From Kribbella pittospori (GTDB taxonomy: Bacteria > Actinomycetota > Actinomycetes > Propionibacteriales > Kribbellaceae), in NCBI RefSeq assembly GCF_004331465.1, contig NZ_SJKB01000001.1, positions 1,178,001-1,242,000 of the forward strand: 64,000 nucleotides of DNA, read 5' to 3'. Below the pieces are notes generated by a model. That model was not told the origin of the DNA. It ran no database searches and worked only from the letters and a program-made list of their open reading frames with translations. Position 1 is the stretch's first letter. Each line of letters starts with the position of its first letter. A program made the translations under genes and the position numbers. Below, one piece after another: positions 17,788 through 26,061 of the stretch.

Positions 17788-18402
17788 ATGACTGTTCCTC
17801 CTGAGGACCCAGCCCCGATGTACGTGCCCGCGTTCTCGATGAAGCAGCGGGTCACGCTGATGGCGAACAAGTACGAGCTGATCGCGACCAACCCGGACGG
17901 CTCCGACGGGCCGCTGCTGGCGTTCGCGCAGCAGAAGCGGATGGCGTTCAAGGAGCAGGTCACGTTCTACACCGACGACACCAAGACCCGGCCGGTGTTC
18001 TCGTTCAAGGCGCGCAAGACGATCGACCTGGGCTCGGGGTACGACGTGACGGACGCCGACGGCCAGCCGATCGGCTGGTTCAAGAAGGAGTTCGGCAAGA
18101 GCCTGCTGCGGTCCAGCTGGCAGCTGAGCGCCGGCCATGTGCACACGACCGGGACGGAGCGTAACCCCACGATCGCGATCGTCCGCCGGCTCTGGGACTT
18201 CGTGCCGTTCATCGGCGAGATCCCGCTGCCGTTCATCTTCCACTTCGACTTCACCGACGTGAACAGCGGTCAGCCGGTACTGTCGGTGGAGCGCAGGCTC
18301 TCGGTCCGGGACCGCTACCGGATCACGGTCCACGACCCGCGCCTGGACTTCCGCGTGGCCGCCGCGATGACCGTGGCCCTGGACGCGCTGCAGAGCCGTT
18401 GA
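17788..18402 (+). CDS. LURP-one / tubby C-terminal-like domain protein
   Basis: A 204-residue protein with the all-beta pattern of LURP-one-related proteins: FSMKQRVTLMANKYEL at the N-terminus, then FAQQKRMAFKEQVTFYTDD, GSGYDVTDADGQPIGWFKKEFGK and a hydrophobic hairpin near PLPFIFHFDF. These proteins resemble phospholipid scramblases and tubby domains and have no settled bacterial role. The ATG at 17788 is 27 nt after the cobalamin operon. It could be read through from that operon, and a strong terminator lies just downstream. Confidence 0.75.
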   Translation: MTVPPEDPAPMYVPAFSMKQRVTLMANKYELIATNPDGSDGPLLAFAQQKRMAFKEQVTFYTDDTKTRPVFSFKARKTIDLGSGYDVTDADGQPIGWFKKEFGKSLLRSSWQLSAGHVHTTGTERNPTIAIVRRLWDFVPFIGEIPLPFIFHFDFTDVNSGQPVLSVERRLSVRDRYRITVHDPRLDFRVAAAMTVALDALQSR

Positions 18403-18416
18403 GCCGCCGTACCAGG

Positions 18417-18456
18417 CCCGGCGTACGACCCAGGTCGTACGCCGGGCTCACTCTTT
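18417..18456 (+). terminator. Rho-independent-type terminator after the LURP-one-like gene
   Basis: A perfect 13-bp stem CCCGGCGTACGAC / GTCGTACGCCGGG (18417-18429 and 18434-18446) closes a 4-nt CCAG loop and is followed by CTCACTCTTTTG. The stem is stable and the tract is modestly T-rich, consistent with termination of the cobalamin/LURP transcript. Confidence 0.8.
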
Positions 18457-18516
18457 TGGGTGAACCCACCCTGAGACCTCTTGGTTCCGCCGCGACGCGG
18501 TGCGAGTCTTGACTAC

Positions 18517-19626
18517 ATGGGCGTAACGCAGCGCAGTCGACGGTGGTTGGTTCCGGTCACGGCAGTCGCGGTGGTGGCAGGTGTGGGGGCACTCGGTCCA
18601 GTGGTCGCGGACGCCTCCCCGAAGCTGCCCGGCATCACGGCGCAGGATCTGCTCGCCAAGGTGCAGACGGCCAAGGTCGACGGTCTGAGCGGCACGGTCC
18701 GCTCGTCCGCGGATCTCGGCCTGCCCGCGATCCCTGGTGTCGAGGGCGGCAACCAGCTTTCCGACCTGCTCAGTGGTCAGCACACGGCCCGCGTCGCGTT
18801 CGCCACCCCGGACAAGGCTCGGGTGTCCGTCCTGGACAACCAGGCCGAGCGGGTCTGGACGACCGACGGCAAGTCCGCCTGGGCGTACGACTCGTCCCGG
18901 CGTGAGGCCGTCAAGCTGACCCTGCCGGCGCGCTCCGCGAAGCCGGACAAGCCCCAGGTCGCCCCGAAGAACTACGACCCGCAGGCGGTCGCGGAGCAGT
19001 TCCTGGACGCGATCGACCCGACCACCAAGGTCGAGGTGAGCGGCACGGAGAAGGTCGCCGGCCGGGACGCCTACAAGCTGCGCCTGGTGCCGAAGACGGA
19101 CCGTACGACGGTCGGCTCGGTGACGCTGGCGATCGACTCGAAGACGTACGTCCCGCTCGACGTGACCGTGATGCCGCGGACCGGCAACGACCCGGCCGTG
19201 GAACTCGGCTTCTCGTCGGTCTCGTTCAACGTACCGGGGGCGAGCACGTTCACCTTCACCCCGCCCAAGGGTGTGAAGGTGACGGACAAGAAGGTGCCCG
19301 CGACGCGCGAGACCCCGCACCCGGTGAAGCCGCCGACGGCGGTCGCGCCGAAGGGTGAGAAGGCGCCGGCTCAGCGCGGCGACAAGCCGACCGTGCTCGG
19401 CACCGGCTGGGAGAGCGTGGTGATGGTCCGCGGCGTGAAGACCACCGGCAACGGCCCGGTCGACCAGTTGCTCGCCAACGCTCGTACGGTCCAGGGGTCC
19501 TGGGGCAAGGGCAAGATCCTGACCAGCAAGATGGTCAGCGCTCTGATCACCGACGACGGCCGCGTCTTCGCCGGTCTGGTCACCCCCGACACCCTGCAGG
19601 CTGCCGCAGCCAAGGCTCCCCGCTGA
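18517..19626 (+). CDS. Secreted LolA/RseB-like (DUF2092-type) protein
   Basis: A 369-residue protein with a signal peptide (RRWLVPVTAVAVVAGVGALG, then a processing region near ADASPK). The body resembles LolA/RseB-type half-barrel lipoprotein carriers: LLAKVQTAKVDGLSGTVRSS, RVWTTDGKSAWAYDS, VAGRDAYKLRLVPK, VGSVTLAIDSKTYVPL. In actinobacteria such genes often precede ABC-2 exporters, as here, with only one base separating it from the ATPase gene. It may be an extracytoplasmic lipid-binding or sensing partner of that exporter (inference). The ATG at 18517 is chosen; an upstream in-frame GTG gives an extension lacking signal character. Confidence 0.8.
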   Translation: MGVTQRSRRWLVPVTAVAVVAGVGALGPVVADASPKLPGITAQDLLAKVQTAKVDGLSGTVRSSADLGLPAIPGVEGGNQLSDLLSGQHTARVAFATPDKARVSVLDNQAERVWTTDGKSAWAYDSSRREAVKLTLPARSAKPDKPQVAPKNYDPQAVAEQFLDAIDPTTKVEVSGTEKVAGRDAYKLRLVPKTDRTTVGSVTLAIDSKTYVPLDVTVMPRTGNDPAVELGFSSVSFNVPGASTFTFTPPKGVKVTDKKVPATRETPHPVKPPTAVAPKGEKAPAQRGDKPTVLGTGWESVVMVRGVKTTGNGPVDQLLANARTVQGSWGKGKILTSKMVSALITDDGRVFAGLVTPDTLQAAAAKAPR

Positions 19627-19627
19627 C

Positions 19628-20599
19628 GTGACGACCCCGCAGGAGCCGCCGCCACCCGCGGCATCGGCCGCCCCACCCATCGTGACGCGGGGACTGACGA
19701 AACGCTTCCGGGGTGGTCAGGTGGCGGTGGACACCGTTGACCTGGAGGTCCCCGCGGGGAGCGTGTTCGGGTTCCTCGGGCCGAACGGGTCCGGGAAGAC
19801 GACGACGATCCGGATGCTGCTGGGGCTGATCGCGCCGAGCTCGGGGTCGGTCGAGCTGCTCGGCGAATCGATGCCGAAGGCCCAGCTGAAGGTCTTGCCG
19901 CGGGTAGGCGCGCTGGTCGAAGGGCCGGCGTTCTACCCGTTCTGGACCGGGCAGGCAAACCTGCTGCGCTTCGACGCGGCCGACCGGACCGCCGACCCGC
20001 GCACGCGTAAGGCCCGTGCGGCCGAAGCGCTCGAGCGGGTCGGCCTGTCCAATGCCGCAGGCAAGAAGGTCCGGGCGTACTCGCTCGGCATGCGCCAGCG
20101 GCTGGCCATCGCGGTCGCGCTGATGCAGCGTCGCGACCTGCTGGTGCTGGATGAACCGACCAACGGCCTCGACCCGCAAGGCACCCGCGAGGTCCGGAAC
20201 CTGATCCGCGAGCTGGCGAGCGACGGCACCACGGTCTTCACTTCGACCCATCTGCTGGCCGAGGTCGAGCAGGTCTGCACACACGCGGCCGTGATGAGCC
20301 GCGGCAAACTGGTCCGCCAGTCGACGGTGGCCGACCTGCGCGCCGAGCTCCGTCCCCGTCTGGTCGTGCGTACGCCGGACCTCGCGCAGGCAGCCGAGAC
20401 CCTCAAGAGCCTCGGCGCCACCGATCTGAAGACCACCGAGGAGACCGTCGAAGGCGACTCCGGCGACCTCCCGATCGACAAGTTCGCGGCGGCCCTGGTC
20501 GCCGCCGATGTTCGCATCCACGGCTTCGGGCTGGAACGGCCCAGCCTGGAGGAGGCGTTCGTCGCGCTCACGGGGGAGGGGTTCGATGTCGCTGAGTAG
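19628..20599 (+). CDS. ABC-2 type exporter, ATP-binding protein
   Basis: A 323-residue ABC ATPase starting at GTG one base after the preceding stop. It has Walker A GPNGSGKTTTIRML, signature SLGMRQRLAIAVALM, Walker B LLVLDEPTNGLDPQG and an H-loop in FTSTHLLAEVEQ. A C-terminal extension of about 80 residues (TVADLRAELRPRL onward) is typical of the drug/antibiotic exporter (DrrA/CcmA-like) branch. It pairs with the permease that overlaps its 3' end by 14 nt. The substrate is unknown. Confidence 0.92.
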   Translation: MTTPQEPPPPAASAAPPIVTRGLTKRFRGGQVAVDTVDLEVPAGSVFGFLGPNGSGKTTTIRMLLGLIAPSSGSVELLGESMPKAQLKVLPRVGALVEGPAFYPFWTGQANLLRFDAADRTADPRTRKARAAEALERVGLSNAAGKKVRAYSLGMRQRLAIAVALMQRRDLLVLDEPTNGLDPQGTREVRNLIRELASDGTTVFTSTHLLAEVEQVCTHAAVMSRGKLVRQSTVADLRAELRPRLVVRTPDLAQAAETLKSLGATDLKTTEETVEGDSGDLPIDKFAAALVAADVRIHGFGLERPSLEEAFVALTGEGFDVAE

Positions 20600-21440
20600 C
20601 ACTGTCGAGGGCGGACGGCGGGTGACGGCTGGCCAGCACACGCTCGGTCTGTTCCGCTCGGAGCTGCGCCTCGTCTTCGGACGGGCCCGCACTCAGGCCG
20701 GACTCGGCGTCCTCGCCGCGGTCCCGCTGCTGATCGGGATCGCGATCAAGCTCTCCGGCTCCGACGGCGACGCCGAGGGGTTCCTCGGTCAGGTCGCCGG
20801 CAACGGCCTGTTCCTGATCGTCGCGAGCCTCGGCCTCTCCCTGCCGTTCTTCCTGCCGACCGCGGTGACCGTGATCTCGGGCGAGTCCCTGGCCGGTGAG
20901 GCCAGCCTCGGCACGTTGCGCACCATGCTCACTGCACCGGCCGGACGCAGCCGGCTGCTCGCGGCCAAGATGGTCGCCCTCGCGGTGTTCTGCCTGGCCG
21001 CGACGATGACGATCTGGATCTCCGGGCTGATCGTCGGCTTCATTCTTTTCCCGGTCGGCGACGTACTCCTGCTGTCCGGTACGACGGTCTCGCTGGGGGA
21101 GGGCCTGTTCCGCGCTCTCCTGATCGCGGTCGTGATCTCGCTGTCGCTGCTCGGGCTGGCCGGGATCGGCCTGTTCGTGTCGTCGCTCACGGCGACCCCG
21201 CTGGCCGCGATGGCGGCGACGTTCGGCGCGTTCATCGTGCTCGGCATCATGACGGCGATCCCGCAGTTGCACGCGATCCATCCGTGGCTGCTGATGTACC
21301 GGTGGCAGTCGTTCGCCGACCTGCTCCGAGATCCGCCGTACTGGCATGAGATCGTCCGCAACCTGCTCGTGCAGGGTGCCTATCTGGTCGTCTTCTACAC
21401 GGCCGCCTGGGCGCGCCTCACCAGCCGGGACATCACCTGA
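20586..21440 (+). CDS. ABC-2 type exporter, permease protein
   Basis: A 284-residue integral membrane protein with about six hydrophobic segments (for example VLAAVPLLIGIAI, LFLIVASLGLSLPFFL, LLGLAGIGLFVSSL and ATFGAFIVLGIMTAIP) and the SLGTLRTMLTAP loop common in ABC-2 permeases. The ATG at 20586 overlaps the ATPase gene by 14 nt; an upstream open frame is a shadow of the ATPase coding region. With the ATPase and the LolA-like protein it forms a three-gene export unit. Confidence 0.9.
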   Translation: MSLSSTVEGGRRVTAGQHTLGLFRSELRLVFGRARTQAGLGVLAAVPLLIGIAIKLSGSDGDAEGFLGQVAGNGLFLIVASLGLSLPFFLPTAVTVISGESLAGEASLGTLRTMLTAPAGRSRLLAAKMVALAVFCLAATMTIWISGLIVGFILFPVGDVLLLSGTTVSLGEGLFRALLIAVVISLSLLGLAGIGLFVSSLTATPLAAMAATFGAFIVLGIMTAIPQLHAIHPWLLMYRWQSFADLLRDPPYWHEIVRNLLVQGAYLVVFYTAAWARLTSRDIT

Positions 21441-21469
21441 CTCACCCGGGACACTGAGACACTGGGTCG

Positions 21470-22312
21470 GTGGATGCCGACCTGGTCGCCGTACTGCGCT
21501 GTCCCGTCTGCGCGGACGCACTCGCCCTGACCGACCGTACGGCGCGCTGCCCGCAAGGGCACGCGTACGACCTGGCCAAGCAGGGCTACCTCAATCTGTT
21601 GCCCTCGGCATCCACCGGGATCGACGGCGACTCGGCCGCGATGGTCGGCGCCCGTACGGTGTTCCTCGGCGGCGGGCACTACACCCCGATCCGGGACGCG
21701 CTGATCCTCAACGCCGCCGCGAGTCTGCAGCCGGACGGCGAGGAACTGATCGTCGAGGTGGGCGCCGGCACCGGTTACTACCTCGCCGGTGTCGTGGGTG
21801 CGTCTGCCGCCCGCCGCGGCCTCGCCCTGGACGTCTCCAGGTACGCCGCCCGTCGCGCAGCCAAGGTGGATCGGCGGATCGGATCCGTGGTGTGCGACGC
21901 GTGGCAGCAGTTGCCGCTGATGGACAACTCGGCCCACCTGATGCTGAACGTGTTCGCCCCGCGCAACGCCGCTGAGATGGCGCGGGTCCTCGCGCCGGGT
22001 GGTTCGCTGCTGGTGGTGACCCCGAATCAGGAGCACCTCGCCGAACTGGTCGGCGTACTCGGGCTCGTCACCGTTGACGAAGACAAGGAGCGCCGGCTGC
22101 ACGAGTCACTCGGCGGTGCGTTCGTGAACACCGGCCGGGAGGTCGTCGAGGAGACGATGCGGCTCGACCGGGGTGCGGTAGAGCAGTTGGTGCTGATGAC
22201 GCCGAGTGCGCGTCATCTGAACTATCGCGAGCTGGCGCAGCGGATCGCCGTACTGCACGAACCTTCGATGGTCACGCTGTCGGTCACGCTGTCGACCTGG
22301 CAGCTCGCCTGA
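21470..22312 (+). CDS. Zinc-ribbon rRNA (guanine-N1)-methyltransferase, RlmA/TlrB family
   Basis: A 280-residue protein with an N-terminal zinc ribbon (CPVC then CPQGH, residues ~9-27), followed by DLAKQGYLNLLP, which is diagnostic of RlmA-type 23S rRNA methyltransferases. A class I SAM-binding domain follows with VEVGAGTGYYLA. The family methylates G745 or G748 of 23S rRNA and can affect macrolide or tylosin sensitivity. The start is a GTG at 21470. I cannot tell RlmA-I from RlmA-II specificity. It lies 30 nt after the exporter permease. Confidence 0.85.
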   Translation: MDADLVAVLRCPVCADALALTDRTARCPQGHAYDLAKQGYLNLLPSASTGIDGDSAAMVGARTVFLGGGHYTPIRDALILNAAASLQPDGEELIVEVGAGTGYYLAGVVGASAARRGLALDVSRYAARRAAKVDRRIGSVVCDAWQQLPLMDNSAHLMLNVFAPRNAAEMARVLAPGGSLLVVTPNQEHLAELVGVLGLVTVDEDKERRLHESLGGAFVNTGREVVEETMRLDRGAVEQLVLMTPSARHLNYRELAQRIAVLHEPSMVTLSVTLSTWQLA

Positions 22313-22351
22313 TCCGATGCCGGCTAGCACGGCACCGCACCAGGCTCGCCC

Positions 22352-23020
22352 TCAGGCCGCGTTGGCGATGAGTTCGCGGGCCACCACGGTGCCGTGTTGC
22401 TCGGCAGTGACCCGGGCCTCGGACTCGGAGACCTTGGATGCGTCGACGAGCTCCTCCATGCCCGGGGTGACCGGGGCCAGGGTGAGTTCGGCGGCGGCGG
22501 TGCGGATGTTCATGCCGAAGATGTCGGCGAAGACCCGCTCGAGGTACGGCGTGGCGTGGTCCCAGCCGTGCTTCGGGGTGCCGGGGCTGTAGCCGCCGCC
22601 CCGGGCGAGGGTGAAGATGACCGGCCGACCCGCGGTCCCACCGTTGCCGCGGACCAGCTCCTGGTCGATCAGCAGCAGGTCGATCCAGGTCTTCACGTTG
22701 TTGGCGATGCCGTAGTTGTACAGCGGGACGGCGAGCAGGATGGCGTCCGCGGTCTTGACCTCGTTCGCGAGCTGCTCGGCGAGGGCCTTCGCCTCCGCCA
22801 GCGGGGTGCGGTCGGCCCCTTCGGCGGGCGTGGCGCCCACCTGGGCCGCGGCCAGCGTCGGCCAGACGGTCGACGGCAGCGGGTGCAACCCGAGATCGCG
22901 GCGGACCACGATGCCGTCCGGGTGCTCCGCCTTCCAGGCCGCCTCGGCGCTGTCCGCCAGAGCGCGGCTCACCGATCCTTCGACCCGGATGCTGGCGTCG
23001 ACGCGTAACAGGGTGGTCAT
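22352..23020 (-). CDS. azoR: FMN-dependent NADH-azoreductase
   Basis: A 222-residue flavodoxin-like protein. The N-terminal LLRVDASIRVEGSVSRALAD phosphate-binding region and VPLYNYGIANNVKTWIDLL are typical of AzoR/NAD(P)H:quinone oxidoreductases, which reduce quinones and azo compounds by two-electron steps. The ATG at 23020 has GGAG upstream; an ATG four codons earlier is possible. It is divergently transcribed from a MarR-type regulator, the usual layout for a quinone- or electrophile-inducible reductase. Confidence 0.9.
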   Translation of the reverse strand: MTTLLRVDASIRVEGSVSRALADSAEAAWKAEHPDGIVVRRDLGLHPLPSTVWPTLAAAQVGATPAEGADRTPLAEAKALAEQLANEVKTADAILLAVPLYNYGIANNVKTWIDLLLIDQELVRGNGGTAGRPVIFTLARGGGYSPGTPKHGWDHATPYLERVFADIFGMNIRTAAAELTLAPVTPGMEELVDASKVSESEARVTAEQHGTVVARELIANAA

Positions 23021-23058
23021 TCGTTTCTCCATCTGATGGGGGGCGGCTCATTACGAGC

Positions 23059-23088
23059 TGTTCTGAAGATAATCTGTTGAGCAGAACA
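23059..23088. promoter_or_regulatory. Candidate MarR operator between azoR and marR
   Basis: An inverted repeat TGTTCTG (23059-23065) - N16 - CAGAACA (23082-23088) lies in the 111-nt divergent intergenic region, in a locally AT-rich stretch. Its position between divergent azoR and a MarR gene makes it the best operator candidate. Binding has not been shown. Confidence 0.5.
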
Positions 23089-23131
23089 TATTCAAGTTAG
23101 ATCGTATTCCGAGTGGCGTACACCACGTACG

Positions 23132-23692
23132 ATGGGAGCCGTGACCAGTACTTCGCCCGAGGTCGGGACCCGCGCAGCCAGAGGAGCGCCGCACCGGAGC
23201 GCCAGCGGTGCGCCGGTCGAGACGGACCTCGGCTGGGCGCTGGGCGTCGTCTTCCGGCGCTACGCGAAGGCGGCCGCCGCCGTGCTCGACGACGTACCGG
23301 GTGGCCCGCGCGGCTACCAGGTGCTGGCGACCGCGCATGGGGACGGCCCGAAGCGGCAGCTCGACCTGGCGGCCCAGCTCGGCGTGGACCGGACCGTGAT
23401 GACGTACCTGCTGGACGACCTCGAGAAGGCCGGCCTGGTTCAGCGCCAGCCGGACCCGGCCGATCGCCGAGCGCGGCTGATCGTGGCAACCGAGCAGGGC
23501 CGGGAGACGCTGTGTGAGCTGGAGGAGCGACTGGCGACGGCCGAGGACGAGGTCCTCGGCAGCCTGGAGGACTCCGAGCGCGCCAGCTTCCGGATGCTCC
23601 TGCAGCGGGTGGCGGTCAAGGCCGACACCGTCGACCCGCTGCACAACGCCTGTGTCCTCGCCGACGAGAACGTGGATCCGGCCGACACCTGA
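23132..23692 (+). CDS. MarR family transcriptional regulator
   Basis: A 186-residue winged-helix protein. The core runs from GYQVLATAHGDGPKRQ through LDLAAQLGVDRTVMTYLLDDLEKAGLVQRQ and DPADRRARLIVATEQG, which are the recognition helix and wing of MarR proteins. An N-terminal tail of about 30 residues is disordered-looking and Ala/Ser-rich. The start could be the ATG at 23132 or a GTG three codons later. It probably represses the divergent azoR and itself. Confidence 0.9.
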   Translation: MGAVTSTSPEVGTRAARGAPHRSASGAPVETDLGWALGVVFRRYAKAAAAVLDDVPGGPRGYQVLATAHGDGPKRQLDLAAQLGVDRTVMTYLLDDLEKAGLVQRQPDPADRRARLIVATEQGRETLCELEERLATAEDEVLGSLEDSERASFRMLLQRVAVKADTVDPLHNACVLADENVDPADT

Positions 23693-23704
23693 TCGGCCAA
23701 AGGG

Positions 23705-24361
23705 TCAGTGCAGCGGGACGAAACCCGACTCGTAGGCCCGGATGACGGCCTGGGTGCGGTCCCGGGCGTTCAGCTTGGCGAGGACGTTCGCCACATGGGT
23801 CTTGACGGTCTGCAGGCCGAGGATGAGCTCCGTGGCGATCTCCGCGTTCGACAGTCCGCGCGCCATCAAACGCAGTACCTCTTGCTCCCGTTCGGTCAGC
23901 TGGTATTCGTCCAGGCCGGTCGGTCGCGGCGACCGCCCTCCTGCATGGGCCTGGGCCAGCGCGCGGACTGCCTCGGGGAACAGCAGTGACTCGCTCCCGG
24001 CGACCGTGCGGATCGCCGCGATGATGTCGTCCGGCGGGGTCCGCTTGAGCAGGAACCCGGACGCTCCCGCGCGCAGGGCGTCGTACACGTAGTCGTCGTT
24101 CTCGAACGTCGTCACCACCAGCACGCGGGGCGCCGGGTCGAGGTTCTCCAGGAGCAGCCTGGTCGCCTGGATCCCGTCCACGGCGGGCATCCGGACATCC
24201 ATCAGCACCACATCGGCGCCGGTACGGCGGACGACCGGCAGCACCTCCGCGCCGTCACCGGCCTCACCCACCACTGTGAGATCGGGCTCGGCGTTGATGA
24301 TGGCGCGCAGCCCGCTGCGGATCAGCGGCTCGTCGTCGACCACGACCACCGACAGATTCAT
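23705..24361 (-). CDS. NarL/FixJ family response regulator
   Basis: A 218-residue two-component regulator. The receiver domain has VVVDDEPLIRSGL, the phospho-acceptor Asp in DVVLMDVRMP (about residue 54) and Lys in FLLKRTPP. The C-terminal LuxR helix-turn-helix is LTEREQEVLRLMARGLSNAEIA ... QTVKTHVANVL (abbreviated). It follows the sensor kinase gene by one base. Its targets are unknown; the nearest candidates are the genes on either side. Confidence 0.93.
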   Translation of the reverse strand: MNLSVVVVDDEPLIRSGLRAIINAEPDLTVVGEAGDGAEVLPVVRRTGADVVLMDVRMPAVDGIQATRLLLENLDPAPRVLVVTTFENDDYVYDALRAGASGFLLKRTPPDDIIAAIRTVAGSESLLFPEAVRALAQAHAGGRSPRPTGLDEYQLTEREQEVLRLMARGLSNAEIATELILGLQTVKTHVANVLAKLNARDRTQAVIRAYESGFVPLH

Positions 24362-24362
24362 G

Positions 24363-25679
24363 TCATCCCTTCGTCGTCACGGCGACCGGCAAGGTCACGG
24401 CCAGCCGCCAGAGCGGCCCGTCCAGACCAGCAGCCACGGTGCCCTGCAGTACGGCGACCCTTTCACGGATACCGGCCAGACCACGGCCACCGCCCGCGTG
24501 ATCCGACGTGCCGCTCACCGGGTTCGTCAGCTCGAGGCGGAGACCGGACCCGTCCAGCCGGATGGAGAGATCGATCGTGAGCTCGCCGGCTCGGTGGCCG
24601 GCGTGGCGGATCGCGTTGGTGAGGCCCTCCTGGACGATCCGGTAGGCCTCCCGGGAGACCGCTGCCGGCAGTCGGTCCAGGTCGCCGTTCCGCCGTACAT
24701 CGACCGTGATGCCGCCGGCCCGGGTGGCGTCGACCAGCCGGTCGAGGTCGCCGAGGGTCGCCTGCGGCGTCGTCTGTGACCCGGGGCGCCGGTCGTCGCG
24801 GAGGAGGCCGAGCACGTGGTCGAGCTCGGCCAGCGCGGACCGGGCGGACGTCTCCATCGCGGCCAGCGCCGTCTCGGCGAACTCCGGATCGGTCGACAGC
24901 ACCCGGCGTGCCGCGGCGGCCTGGATGGTGACGAGGCTGAGCGCGTGCCCGACGCTGTCGTGCAGCTCGCGGGCCAAACGGTTGCGCTCGGCAAGTGTCG
25001 CCGTACGGCGCTCGAGCAGCTCGATGCGCTCGGCGGCCGTCGGCCCGAGCACGCGTGGGGCCAAGTGGGCGAGCAGGGCACCGACTGCGGCGGAGAGCAG
25101 GAACAGGCCGACGATCCCGCCCACTGCCGCGGCAGGCAGCCACAGATCGCCCCAGCCACCAGTGACCTCGTACGTCCAGCCCGGCACGATGTCCCGCGTA
25201 CCGGGGGAGCGGAACGGCACCGCGAGCCAGATCGCTCCGACGCCGAACACGATCGTGCTGAGAACGCCGATCGCGCCACCCGCGACCAGATGCAGGCAGA
25301 ACCAACTCGCCGTACGGCGGCGCTGCGGCCAGGTCCGGGCCGGGCCGAGCGGCCGCTCCTCGAACCGGACGCCGAGCAGCGACTCGACCGCGATCCCCTC
25401 GACCTCGCGGACCGCGGGCAGTACGCCGAGGGCGATCGGCGGACCGGCCGCGATCACCGCGATGACGATGCCGATGGCAACTTTCGGCAGCTGGAGGTCC
25501 TGGGCCACCGCGACCAGCGCACTGTCGACCAGGATGAACGCGAGCACCAGGGCCGCACCCAGCAGCAGGTAGACCCAGCGCAGGTACGTCGACGCCCGGC
25601 CGAGGCTGGTCACCGCATGCAGAAGGGCGGGCGCCCCACGCACGGGACGCGCCGATCCGCGCACCAGCCCGTTCGCCAC
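24363..25679 (-). CDS. DesK-like sensor histidine kinase with membrane sensor domain
   Basis: A 438-residue kinase. The N-terminal half has four or more hydrophobic segments (YLRWVYLLLGAALVLAFILV, VAIGIVIAVIAAGPPIALGV, LVAGGAIGVLSTIVFGVGAI, AVGGIVGLFLLSAAVGALLA) resembling the PF13796-type sensor. The HisKA_3 box is LARELHDSVGHALSLV and the ATP-binding G-box is GGGRGLAGIRERV. The start is uncertain: the GTG at 25679 has GGAGGA almost touching it, and a GTG five codons later is better spaced. It is paired with the response regulator. Confidence 0.9.
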   Translation of the reverse strand: MANGLVRGSARPVRGAPALLHAVTSLGRASTYLRWVYLLLGAALVLAFILVDSALVAVAQDLQLPKVAIGIVIAVIAAGPPIALGVLPAVREVEGIAVESLLGVRFEERPLGPARTWPQRRRTASWFCLHLVAGGAIGVLSTIVFGVGAIWLAVPFRSPGTRDIVPGWTYEVTGGWGDLWLPAAAVGGIVGLFLLSAAVGALLAHLAPRVLGPTAAERIELLERRTATLAERNRLARELHDSVGHALSLVTIQAAAARRVLSTDPEFAETALAAMETSARSALAELDHVLGLLRDDRRPGSQTTPQATLGDLDRLVDATRAGGITVDVRRNGDLDRLPAAVSREAYRIVQEGLTNAIRHAGHRAGELTIDLSIRLDGSGLRLELTNPVSGTSDHAGGGRGLAGIRERVAVLQGTVAAGLDGPLWRLAVTLPVAVTTKG

Positions 25680-26061
25680 TCCTCCATGGTGTCAAACGCC
25701 CGGGCCGGAGACCTCCCTCCGGGGAGTGAGCACCGCAACATGCCGCTCACCCGTGGGTTCTGGTTCCGGTTACGTGCCGTGCGTCACTCGAAACTGACGG
25801 TTTACACAAATTTGACACCGAACGGACAGTTTCGGAGCCTGCGGCCGTCGCGATCTGCTGTCCGGGCAGGTACGGTCTGTGGTCGGGGCGGGATGCCTGT
25901 CCACCACGGACAGGCAGGGGGAAACGGCTCCAGGACGGGTGGCCGGAGGGCTCTGCGGGGACCTGGCACGGGGACGTAAAGTCCCGGTGAAGTCGCCGAA
26001 GGCCGATTGACCACCTTTCTGCATTTGATGTTTGATCAAATATCGGACGAGAGAGGTCGAT
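25680..26061. other. Long intergenic region with structured leader before the catabolic cluster
   Basis: About 380 nt without a gene. An AT-rich island at ~25790-25825 (TTTACACAAATTTGACACC) is a plausible promoter zone for either direction. Further right are several hairpins: GCCTGTCC-ACCAC-GGACAGGC (25895-25915) and GGGAC-GTAAA-GTCCC (25971-25985). A GGCTCC...GGAGGGC pairing is also possible between them. The region could be a structured 5' leader of the ABC importer gene. I could not match it to TPP, guanidine, cobalamin or other riboswitch classes I know. Confidence 0.5.
26033..26044 (+). promoter_or_regulatory. TGATCAAATATC element upstream of the importer gene (candidate GntR operator)
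   Basis: TGATCAAATATC begins within a perfect palindrome TTTGATCAAA (26031-26040) and ends 17 nt before the start codon at 26062. An 11-of-12 match (TGATCAGATATC) lies ahead of the MDR gene at 35429. The cluster encodes two related FCD-type GntR proteins that could bind it. This is inference from position and similarity. Confidence 0.5.

Noticed and set aside
25855..25990. TPP or guanidine riboswitch before the NMT1-type importer
   Set aside because: The conserved TPP (CTGAGA, ACCTGATCTGG) and guanidine-I core strings were looked for and are absent.
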